This document shows, piece after piece, positions 20,746-30,300 of a stretch of DNA of 64,000 nt (position 1 is the first letter of the stretch; each line of letters opens with the position of its first letter). The notes below the pieces were generated by a model, which made no database searches, was not told the origin of the DNA, and saw only the letters and a list, made by a program, of their open reading frames with translations. A program made the position numbers and the translations under genes. This DNA is from Nitzschia sp. pyKryTriq1 (lineage: Eukaryota; Bacillariophyta; Bacillariophyceae; Bacillariales; Bacillariaceae). Location: NCBI GenBank assembly GCA_956465555.1, contig OY101115.1, forward strand, positions 3,472,001 through 3,536,000, read 5' to 3'.

Positions 20746-22143
20746 ATGGGCAAAAAGGCCAGTGGTAGCAAACGTTCCAACAATAATAGTGGAGGAGATG
20801 GTGGAGCAGCTGAAACATGGACATCCACGGATCATGCGATTCGAACCGCCAAGAAACAACGGCGAAAAACCTCCATTCCCACTGACAAGGCAGTCGAACG
20901 GGCTCGGAGATCAGCCTTGCTCACTCGAGATTCTCAACAGAAACGGGAAGAAGGAAAATTAAGACTTCATATCAAACGGGTGCAGCGGCAGCTAGACAAA
21001 CTAAGGGGAAGGTTACAGGCTTGGGATGATCAAGAGGAACAGCGACTGGAAAAGGAACGGCTACAAAAAGAACGGAAGGAAAAGGAAGAAGCAGAAGCGG
21101 GCCCCAAGAAACGAACGGGAAGAAAGGGACCCGAGACTTGGAAGTTAAAAGGAGCTGCTCGACCTGCCTGGCAAGTTTATGATTTTGATACGCGATATGT
21201 CGATCCACACATGAAGGCCCACAAGGAAGCCAAGAACAAGGCGAGACGGATACGAAACATTTTCTCACTGTACCAAGGAAGGTTTGGTGACGAACAATCT
21301 GTCGATATTCCGCAGCCTCATTGTCGAGAGTTTTTGGGCCTCCTGATGCAACTGGGCAATTTGTCGTTGCAATCAAATCAATTGAAAACAGCTCGGGAGG
21401 CATTTTTGGAATGTATGGAATTAGAATCTACAGATCCCCCAACAACTCCTGCGAGATGCCAGTTGATGAAACTCTATTTGGAAGCCAATCGCCCAGAATC
21501 TGCGCGGAGATTGTGGGAACGATTGTCCCCCGATGATCCATCTGTCTGGATCCGGTATTCGGCGGCTTTGATTGAATACGTGAGCTGGAAAGTTCTGGAA
21601 GAGCCAGGAAGTACATTAGAATCTGCGCGAACCTTACTTGTCAAAGCCATTCAGACCAATGTCTTTTGTGCATACTATTTGGCTTTTTGGGAGTCCTTCA
21701 AGCATGCCATGGACTACACAGATGAAATTGAAGATGCGACCGAAGAGCGTCCTCTGGAGGAGGCCATTGAATATTGCAACAGCGAACAAGGCTACGGTGC
21801 ATGGAATGGAACAGAAGGAGCTTTGGAGTGGATTCAAGAAGTTGTTATTTCCACTCTCAGGGGCAATTCACATGGGGGTCTGTCGGTCAAGGATCTCGAA
21901 TGGAAAGACAAGTTGCAGGCTATCAAAGAGGAATACGAAGCTGTTGCCAAACTTGAGGAAGACGCACGCGCTGGAGACGATGATTCCGAATCGGCAAGGC
22001 ATGACAATGATGATAGCGACGACGAGGACAAGGACGACGATGAAGAATCGAAGGTGGATGGTGCCATGTTTGCGGGAATGTTTGAAACGGCCATGGACAT
22101 GTTAGAGGATTCTGACAAGCTCAAGGGATTGAAGGCATCCTAG
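20746..22143 (+). CDS. alpha-helical repeat (TPR-like) nuclear-type protein
   Basis: 465 residues, no intron. The first ~140 residues are highly basic with an extended coiled coil (QRQLDKLRGRLQAW to EKERLQKERKEKEEAEA). The middle holds TPR-like helix pairs: LLMQLGNLSLQSNQLKTARE and RCQLMKLYLEANRPESARRL, followed by IRYSAALIEYVSW, CAYYLAFWESFKHAMDY and EEAIEYCNSEQGYGAWNG. I recall similar YYLAFxExF...EEAIEYC segments in uncharacterised algal and plant proteins but cannot name a function. The C-terminus is acidic (DDSDDEDKDDDEE) and ends in a short helix. Charge pattern suggests a nuclear or nucleolar protein; that is inference. It converges on GLDH with only 45 bases between stops. Confidence 0.8.
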   Translation: MGKKASGSKRSNNNSGGDGGAAETWTSTDHAIRTAKKQRRKTSIPTDKAVERARRSALLTRDSQQKREEGKLRLHIKRVQRQLDKLRGRLQAWDDQEEQRLEKERLQKERKEKEEAEAGPKKRTGRKGPETWKLKGAARPAWQVYDFDTRYVDPHMKAHKEAKNKARRIRNIFSLYQGRFGDEQSVDIPQPHCREFLGLLMQLGNLSLQSNQLKTAREAFLECMELESTDPPTTPARCQLMKLYLEANRPESARRLWERLSPDDPSVWIRYSAALIEYVSWKVLEEPGSTLESARTLLVKAIQTNVFCAYYLAFWESFKHAMDYTDEIEDATEERPLEEAIEYCNSEQGYGAWNGTEGALEWIQEVVISTLRGNSHGGLSVKDLEWKDKLQAIKEEYEAVAKLEEDARAGDDDSESARHDNDDSDDEDKDDDEESKVDGAMFAGMFETAMDMLEDSDKLKGLKAS

Positions 22144-22188
22144 AGAGTTGTTTATTGGAGTACTGTAGTCACTGGTCTTGATCCTCTT

Positions 22189-24036
22189 TCATGGCTTTGG
22201 GACACCAAACACAAGATTCAGTAGGGGGCTGGCCAGGATGTTTTTGGGATCCAGCTTGGCACGGGCCTTGTTGAAGTCTGCAACAGGAAATCGTTCCTGG
22301 TACAACATCTTCAGATCCACTGCTTTCCAGACTGACTGAGGTTCTTCCAGTTTGGCCCAATGCGAAACGGCCTTCAATGGTCGACCGATCGATCGGACGA
22401 GGTCGCTATATTGTCCTGTAAATTGTTTTGTAATCTCCTCGCGTTGTTTTGGATCTTCCGACGGCAAATAGTTGATGATTCCAACCCACGAGTGCAAACC
22501 ATCTGTCGGCCCGTGCGCGGGGGACATCAACGACGAAGATGAGGCAGACCACCGTTGTTCGATGGGTGCATGGGCTGGGATCTTGTTTGTTTCAATTCCA
22601 GCCATTAACTTTTCCATGAATTCTATATCATTGCCATTGTTGACATCCTGCGTTCCTGTTGGGAAGCATACTTCCAACACCCATTGCTACAAACGGATAA
22701 TTAGAGCATACATTTCGATTGAAAGAAAGCCTGAACTTCTTTATTGACTCACCTGACCTCCACAATCAAATTGTAGTAGTTGATCACTTGGCTTGGTTTG
22801 ATATCCCTCATTTTTGCTCCAGAACTCGGCCTCGGCTGTGTTGCACCGTTTCACATGTTCTATATCCAAGGGTGCAAATGCCAAGAGTGCGTCTCGTAGC
22901 TCGCCAAAACCCATACCATTGACCTCTTCAGGATTGTAGTCTGTACCATTTTCCTTACAAAGTTGTGCCAACAAATCGGTCAATGGTCTCATCTTTTCTT
23001 CGGTGCTGGCCCGAGAGGCAAGGTTGCGAGGAACGGACTTGGGCACCTCATGCTCAGGATCGTTGGTGACGCAAACCACTGTATCCGTGTACGGAATCCA
23101 CATGTACCTCATGTGTTTATGATTTTTCAACAAATCGTCCAGCTGCTCCTTCGCTTGTTGACGTGTCAGCACAAATGTGTGCTCCAAAAGATTGTGTGCT
23201 GGTATGCATTGCATAGTTACCTCGACAACGACGCCCAAACACCCGACTGCTACCTTGGCAAGCTCAAATAGTGCCCCATTCTCTTCCTTGGACAAGACAA
23301 TAGTACCTAACCCAGGCGTCACAAGCTTGAGTCTAGTCACATAATGGTCGACAGGAGCGACGGCTTTCCCTGTACCATGAGCGCCCACTTGAGTGAATCC
23401 ACCCATTTGTTGCTCGGCGATACTGGCAAGGTTTGGCAGTGTCAAGCCATGGGGTCTCAGGGCTTCCACAACTCGCTGGACTGTGATCCCTGCTTCCACC
23501 GTAATAGTCTTATTTTTTGTGTCGATATCCAAAACCCTATCAATGTTTGCCATTTGGATCATTCCTGCCGAATTCAGAGCGATACCATTCGGGCTCAGCG
23601 ACGACCCAATCGGCCGAATCGCCTGTCCCCTTCGTTGACACTCGCGAACAAACGCCTCAACTTCTTCGACGCTTTCGGGTTCCCATAGTTTGTCGTTATC
23701 AATGGTGACTTTATGCGTACCACTCCAGTTGATGACATCGGTAGTTTCCGTTTCTTCCGAGGTGGATAGTGCCGCTCTGGGGTCGCCGATCAGCGCGACA
23801 GCATCTAGTTTGGTGGAGGAATAGTCGTTCTCCAGCTTCCAGGCACCCGCAGCAGCAAGGATGGCGGACGCCACTAGCGGTGCAAAGAGGGACGAAGATT
23901 GATCCGATGCTGATGCTGATGGTTCCACCGAGGACCTCGCCAATGAGAAAGATTGAGCCAAGTGGGCGGAAGATCTCGACAGCCTTTTGACCGCGAAACG
24001 AGGGCCTGCCAGAAAACTTCTCCCAATCATCGACAT
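22189..24036 (-). CDS. GLDH: L-galactono-1,4-lactone dehydrogenase, mitochondrial
   Basis: Exons 24036-22753 and 22686-22189 encode 593 residues; the 66-base intron (22752-22687, GTGAGT...TTGTAG) joins FDCGGQ to QWVLEVCFP in phase 0. The enzyme makes ascorbate from L-galactono-1,4-lactone and passes electrons to cytochrome c. An Arg/Ser-rich presequence and a hydrophobic segment (about 45-65) precede the FAD domain: NWSGTHKV, IRPIGSSLSPNGIAL and QVGAHGTGKAV. Leu stands where animal gulonolactone oxidases have the flavin-linking His, as in plant GLDH, so FAD should be non-covalent. The ALO-type substrate domain includes IEQRWSA, SWVGIINYLP and the C-terminal NKARAKLDPKNIL. Length and order match plant GLDH (~610). 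Gulonolactone activity cannot be excluded. Confidence 0.93.
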
Positions 24037-24584
24037 GGCAATTATAGCTGTGAAAAGAGACTACAGTTGTTGAAATGGTGATTTATAACGGCACCAGAAA
24101 GCAGAAAGCAGAAAGCAGCGAGGATTGTTGATTGCTTTCAGTCAGCAGTCAGCATAGGCATTCGTGCATAAGAGACCACGCGATCCATCGACATCATCTC
24201 GCTCGGGATTCGGGATGAGAGAATAATCCAAATCCCTCCAAGAAAACAGATCAGTCCAGTTGATCAAAAAGCTGCAAGCACAGGGTGCACGCACGGACGA
24301 ACGAACGAGGAAGATGCGAAAGATGAAAGATCATCGAGTGCGAGGAGTGAGTCAGTGGGTCGTGGGTGGTGGGAGTCTCAAACTCTCGACTAACTGACTT
24401 GACAATGACGCCACTTTCGTCGGTCGTTATACTGTACCAGGTACCGGTACGAGTATGGTTTCGTCCCCTTCCTCTACCACTATTCAAACTACACCTCAGT
24501 GCCAACACCTCTTACTTATTCAAGAGCTCCACAAGCTCATTTTAATTTCATAGCCAAGCCAACCAATCAATACTTCATAATATC
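24037..24584. promoter_or_regulatory. divergent promoter region GLDH / plastid MBL-fold protein
   Basis: 548 bases between divergent starts. Contains AGAAAGC x3 direct repeats near 24098-24117 and one GTACCAGGTACCGGTACG cluster near 24434. No supported gene. Confidence 0.4.
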
Positions 24585-25601
24585 ATGATACGAATATTCA
24601 TGACCAAAATAATATTGCTTCCATTGCTTTGGGTATCTTCTTTGCATGGATTCTCAGCTCCTGCCGCACCGTCACGATCCACCGCCCAAATTTTCTCCCA
24701 ACACTTTCCAGCAGCCAAGGCGAAAAAACCGCAGCATGAATTGATCCTCACCTACTTGGAAATTAATGGGTTTCTCCTGACGACCGCTGGCGTGACGATT
24801 CTTATCGATCCTATACTCGAGGGCGCTCTGGATTTTGGAATTCCAGATATTTATACGGGCACCAAGAAAACATTACCATCATCCAGTTTGTGCGAGTCGC
24901 TTCCACCTATTGATTGCATCCTCATCACACAAGGCCTTGATGATCATGCTCACGCACGCACACTGACCAGACTTGCCGCGGATTCGAACTTTGATCGGAT
25001 CCCGATTGTAGCTCCCCCATCAGCTCGAGGTGCTTTACAAACCAGTGGAATGCTGCGAACGTCGAATGTCCGCTTCTTAAAGCATGGAGAACACACTACA
25101 ATAAATTCCATGGATTCTAGTTCTGATGATGCTGGGACGATTGACATTCGAGCCACAAGTGGTGCTTTGGTGGGACCTCCTTGGCAGACCCGAGAAAACG
25201 GATATGTATTGAGACCGTTTCCGTCTTCTTCCTCCAATAGCCGATTGGCACCCTCCGTCTACATTGAACCACATGTAGAATTCAACGAAAATGAATTGAA
25301 GAAGGAAGCACCCGTCGATGTTGTCATTACACCCATCGTAGGTCAACGTCTACCCATTCTTGATTTGGTCTATGGCCCCGAAAATGCCGTCAAGCTGGTG
25401 GAGACCCTTCGGCCCAAGGTGATTGTTCCCATGCCGAATGCAAATATTGATCAGTCGGGAATCGCTGCATCGCTAGTGTCAAAAAATAATGGATTCGATG
25501 GGGATTTTTTCCAACTTTTGGAAAAGTCCAAGGCTTCCGGAACAAGAATACAAGAATTGGTTCCCGGTCAGGATGAAACAATCACCTTCTACAGTAAGTG
25601 A
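24585..25601 (+). CDS. plastid-targeted metallo-beta-lactamase-fold protein with degenerate metal site
   Basis: 338 residues. Signal peptide (LLPLLWVSSLHG) ends in GFSAP, a plastid-import motif. The body resembles the UlaG-like branch of the MBL fold: LTYLEINGFLLTTAGVTILIDP (early strands with the Asp), then ITQGLDDHAHARTLTRLA, where HxHxDH would be expected. The first His is replaced by Gln (TQGLDDHAH), so metal site 1 is altered while DDHAH is kept; I recall the same ISQGxDDHCH form in plant homologues, so this is a family trait rather than decay. Further MBL-like strands are VYIEPHVEFN and VDVVITPIVGQRLP. The substrate is unknown. ATG at 24600 is a possible alternative start. Confidence 0.75.
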   Translation: MIRIFMTKIILLPLLWVSSLHGFSAPAAPSRSTAQIFSQHFPAAKAKKPQHELILTYLEINGFLLTTAGVTILIDPILEGALDFGIPDIYTGTKKTLPSSSLCESLPPIDCILITQGLDDHAHARTLTRLAADSNFDRIPIVAPPSARGALQTSGMLRTSNVRFLKHGEHTTINSMDSSSDDAGTIDIRATSGALVGPPWQTRENGYVLRPFPSSSSNSRLAPSVYIEPHVEFNENELKKEAPVDVVITPIVGQRLPILDLVYGPENAVKLVETLRPKVIVPMPNANIDQSGIAASLVSKNNGFDGDFFQLLEKSKASGTRIQELVPGQDETITFYSK

Positions 25602-26426
25602 GAGAATTAATGGGCGATAAACTATGTTTAGACGATAGTGGGTGCATAGTGTAACACTTCTCTCTTGAGCGAAGATAGAAACGGCCATCAAGATAGAAGT
25701 ACAAGCGTAGAAGTACTGTACTTGTAGGTATCATACATACCGGTGCTGTACCGGTATGAAGTATGAAAGCGGAAAAGAACATCAGAATATTTTTACGAAC
25801 GACGACGACTGACTGACGACTACTCCTCCTCCTACCGGTACTGGTACCGGTACCGGTACCGGTACTGTACTTGTACCATTACCTGGTACCAGGTACCAGG
25901 TACCAGGTACCAGGTACCAGGTACCAGGTACCCTGGTACTGGTACCGCTGCGGTATCCTCCTCCGTTCTCTACCATTAAACGCACTGTACCGGTACAGTA
26001 GTAGAGTACTCGTAGAGATTAGAGGCCTAATTTGAAAGCCTATCTATGACTCCGACGACGATTCAGACGGTGCTGCGACGGCCTATTTTTTCTCCGATGT
26101 CACGTTGTCATCGCAGGAGAGGCCTGATGAAAATGTCCGAGCAACGTCGCTGTTCCTCCCGTCCGGCCATAAAATTGATGACCGCTTCACCACACGCACA
26201 TAGGAATACCCGCGTTACTACAGGTACTACTGTACCGGTACATCATAAAATAAGAACACCCATTTCCGTCGATCTACAATATTCCCTGACTGTTGTGTAA
26301 GTTGCAACATCGTTGACGGCAATTGGAGACTCTTCCTACACAAACTATCACCTGCATCGACCTTGTCATCTCATCAGCGAGGGATTGATCGATCTGGACT
26401 TGTGCTTGGATAAAGCTTTGAACCGG
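25602..26426. other. intergenic with GGTACC-type tandem array
   Basis: 825 bases. The middle (25833-25950) is a dense palindromic array listed separately. A frame at 26046-26300 starts with ATG but has no recognisable domain and lies in repeat-like sequence. GTAAGT at 26297 could be a splice donor of an untranslated leader of the next gene, but this is not established. Confidence 0.45.
25833..25950. repeat. ACCGGT / GGTACCA tandem array
   Basis: Two adjoining arrays. 25843-25864 is a 6-base tandem of GGTACC, out of which ACCGGT also reads; 25885-25932 is a 7-base tandem GGTACCA repeated almost seven times without error. Both units are built on the palindrome GGTACC, so the whole block can pair with itself in many registers. 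Confidence 0.9.
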
Positions 26427-27266
26427 ATGAAGACGAAAGCTTTCGTGATGTTTACGTCGTTTCTCCGGCCTGACAAGTTTCGTTCCGCCCTTTACAAATC
26501 TTCGCAGACATTCTTGTTTTCTACCATGAGCAAAGGAGGAACTATCGTAAAGGCCGGTGAAAAGATGGGCTTGAAACAAATGTTTGATGACGATTCCAGT
26601 ACCTACACATACTTGCTGTGGGATGAATCTACGAAAGATGCCATTTTGGTCGACCCGGTCGATCTACAAGTCGACAGGGATTTGGCAGCCGCCAAGGAAC
26701 TCGGGCTCAATCTTATCTATGGAGTCAATACTCATGCCCATGCAGACCATATTACTGGTACGCACTTGCTCAAACAAAAGGTTGAGGGCATGAAAAGCGT
26801 CATCTCGGAAGCATCCAAAGCTGCAGCCGATGTCAAAATCGGGTCGGGTGATCGCATAATGTTTGGGTCTAGGTTTCTTGAGGCCAGGGCGACTCCTGGT
26901 CACACCGAGGGATGTGTCAGCTTTGTTGCCGATGATCAATCATTTGTGATGACAGGTGACACTCTTTTGATCCACGGGTGTGGCAGAACGGATTTCCAAG
27001 GTGGTTCGGCTGAAACCCTCTATGAGTCTGTCCAGAAGCAAATATTTTCTTTGCCAGACTCCTGTATCGTCTACCCCGCTCATGATTACAAGGGTCGAAC
27101 ACAAAGTAGTGTTGGAGACGAAAAGGCCAACAATCCTCGACTTGGTGCTACCAAGACGAAGGAAGAGTTCGTCGAAATCATGGCCAACCTGAATCTTGCA
27201 TATCCAAAGAAGATCGACGTCGCTGTCCCGGCAAACATGCGCTGCGGGGTCCCTGACGTTGAGTAG
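26427..27266 (+). CDS. ETHE1: persulfide dioxygenase ETHE1, mitochondrial
   Basis: 279 residues from the ATG at 26427, which gives a basic, acid-free presequence (MKTKAFVMFTSFLRPDKFRSALYK); ATGs at 26448 and 26527 are alternatives. ETHE1 is a mono-iron MBL-fold enzyme that oxidises glutathione persulfide to sulfite in mitochondrial sulfide and cysteine breakdown. All signature segments are present: MFDDDSSTYTYLLWD, THAHADHITG (iron ligands and fold motif), RATPGHTEGCVSFV with its His ligand, TGDTLLIHGCGRTDFQGG with the Asp ligand, and YPAHDYKGRTQSSV. The C-terminus VPANMRCGVPDVE matches the human end (VPANMRCG). No rhodanese domain is fused. It converges on the large low-complexity gene, 115 bases between stops. 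Confidence 0.95.
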   Translation: MKTKAFVMFTSFLRPDKFRSALYKSSQTFLFSTMSKGGTIVKAGEKMGLKQMFDDDSSTYTYLLWDESTKDAILVDPVDLQVDRDLAAAKELGLNLIYGVNTHAHADHITGTHLLKQKVEGMKSVISEASKAAADVKIGSGDRIMFGSRFLEARATPGHTEGCVSFVADDQSFVMTGDTLLIHGCGRTDFQGGSAETLYESVQKQIFSLPDSCIVYPAHDYKGRTQSSVGDEKANNPRLGATKTKEEFVEIMANLNLAYPKKIDVAVPANMRCGVPDVE

Positions 27267-27381
27267 ACTAAGAAGTCAAACACAGCACAATTTACGATGA
27301 ATTAATCCCCAATGTTTTGTTTAGTTGTTTACTTCTTATGATAGTCATCAACATTGTGATTTGTGCGGACACGAGCGAAAA

Positions 27382-30300
27382 TTATACCGAAAACCTCGTT
27401 GGAAACTGAAAGTCGATTCCCAAGAATTGACCCGGTTCAAAGCCGCTGTCGTCATTATTTTGCAACATGCTCAAGTCCATCGCCGTATGCAAAACCTCAT
27501 CGGTTTCATCCAACATGCCCGATGATGGTTCCTGTACACCATTACTCTTTGAAAACCCAAACTCGTCTTGGATAGAGTTGAAGTCCGCGATTGAGGTCGG
27601 CGAATTCTTCTTGCGAATGTTCACAAAGATATCATCATCGTCAGCATTCGGGGTCATCTCACTCTTCTTCATGGACCGAGTGATAATTCCGTCAAAGGAA
27701 TCATCCCCCAATGCGACTGATTCCACGTAATTGATGGAGCCTTCTGACTTTTCAGTGTCGCTTGTAAATAAGAGCATTCGACCCGAGTCGCCTGATAAAT
27801 CACCCGACGCCACGGCACGTAGACCTTCAATGTCACACGCAGCACCGTTCATGTGGTTGCCAGCCTGATTGTAGTCGCGAATGGGCGATGAGGGAGAGGG
27901 AGGGGCAAGAGCTTGAAGGATATCCCCAGACTCCATTCCGGAAGAACAGAAACTGCTATTCTGCTCGGGTAAGGCCTCATAGCTGCATTCTTTCTTCGCA
28001 GGCTTTCGCAAGGAGGGTATCGTCGGTTGCTTCGGCGGAGCGATAAACCTCGTACTTGCAGTTGGCTTAGTCGGTGTGGTGTCCTCGCCATCAAGAGCAG
28101 AATCCATCGCCTCGTGTAGTGCCTTCTTGTGGCTAGGCAAAGTGGATCGGCCCAATCGGAGTTTCAACCTCCTTTCTTTCATGCGCCGCATTGCATCTTT
28201 ACTTGTCTCGGATATCGAAGTTGACGAAGGGGACGACGCAGACGGTTGCTTCATGTTCATTGAACCAGCCAAAAATTCTTCCAGCCGCACCTCCTCCTGG
28301 CTTTCATTTCCCTTGGTGCTGACATCGCGCGCATATTCACCAGGCTCCTGCTTCTGGTCTGATCCGGCCTTGGACGAAGAAGGCGATGTACTACAAGGCG
28401 ACGAGCTGCTACCACCCTGATCGGAGAAGAGGATTCTCGCTTCTAATTTTGCTTGTTCTTGGCGTTGGCGTGCCAACGTCAATGCTTGGCGCTTCCTTTG
28501 TATTTTACGAATGAGCGCTCGGCCGCGTTGAACATACGGCGAACCACTTTCGCCAGTCACCCAACCGGCGCGTCTGTGCTTCAATGTGTACGGCACGCTT
28601 TTCAGCTCTTCAAATACCTTTTCCTTGCGGGCCATAATCAGTTTCCGTTCCTCCACCAGCGTACCAAGGTTCTCAACCCTGTGTGTCAGAAAGTTATCAA
28701 TCATATCATCTAAGTAGCTCCCGTCAGCTTGCCTTGTAGAAGCGATTCTGAGCAAGTCTTTTGTAAAACTGTATGAGGTATCATCTACACTGATGGAAGG
28801 GACCTCGTCCGATGGCTGGTCGTCCTCGAAGACATCCAGAACCTCACTCCAGAAGCTGCCTCGAGAATCGTCGACCAATGGAACAATATCATCCAACTTT
28901 GTTGACCGCATCTCATTAGCATTCAGTACTGGAACCTCAACGGCTTTGGAACGAGCAGATACTTTGTTTACGGCGCTGAGAGGAAGTCCCTCGGGTTTGG
29001 TCGCCCTCGCAACAAATGGTTTCGGAACAAACGGTTTCTCCACTTTCCTGTCTGCACCGCGATTCAAGCCTGGGGACTCGGAAGAATCGTAATCGCGGCT
29101 ATGGTCCGCCCAGTACGCTTTATCGGGGGTATTGTAGTCGATTGGCCTCGTGGGTGGACGCGTCGACGGAGAACTCATGCCAATGGTCCCCTTTGTTGCT
29201 ACTGTCGTCGGATATGATTCCCTTCCCCTATCATCAGCTAGCCTAGGTCCGGGCGAGGCGCTGTCCTCGTTCCTATCCACACCATTCTTGTACGCACTCT
29301 CCATCCTCGCAACTACAGCATGGTGCAGCTCCGGTGCTACCTGTTGTAATTTTTCCAAAAGAGCAACCCGATCGACTCCACTCGAGGATGAGTCCTGCGG
29401 TCCTTCTTGGCCCTGATCATAGTGGCTCCCTTGTTTAAGAAGAAATGCCAAATCATCCACTGTGCGTTCAAACCCCACGACAGCCCGCGGTTCGCTATTG
29501 TCGAACAAATCGTCTCCGACAGAAGCGACATCAGTCACGTTGTTCCTTGTCTTTCGAAATCTGAATCGTCGTTTTCGAATTCTTTGATGAGGCTCAAAGG
29601 ATGTGTCCGAGACTAGAGAATTGTCCAATGGATCGATCTTGTACTTGTCAATCATTGTGCTATTTCCATGCCTGAGATGTTTCTTGATGGCGGTCCTCGA
29701 CGTTCCAATAGTGATCGTAGATTCACTGTCCATGCTGGAATCGTTCCGCTGGATTCGGCGATTTTTCGAAGACAAATTGTAGTTGCAGCTGGATGAAATC
29801 GTGAATCGTGTTTCGTTAGGTCCACCAGCAGGTTTTGGGGTGCTGTTTTTCTCGGTGGGCTGCTCTGTCACCATCTCGAATAGATCCAGGACGGAGGAAT
29901 CACCCGACGGTTTCGAAATAGTATTCTTGTTCGTGGGCCTGAGTTTGGCTCTCCCCTCTCTGACAGCTTGGGTGAACGAGCTATCAAGTGTCCCGGTTTC
30001 GTCTTGACTACTTTCCTGATCGCCATTGGTACACGTTGTGCGACTTTCCTCGTCGCTTAGAATCATCAGGGGAGCCACTGGGTCAGAAACTTCTTCTTTG
30101 GTATTCATCGCCTCCTTTTTCGTGACCGTGCCTGAAATTATGGAATCCAAAGTCTTGTTCTTTTTCTTCAAGTGGCCCTTTTTGCGTGCGATCGCTCCCA
30201 CAACTCGTTGATAGGATGCGTTGGAGATGAGAGGGTTTTCTTCGAGATGTCGCTGGGTGTGCGTGGGAGCATCACCATCGTAGCCCGAATAACTGTGCGC

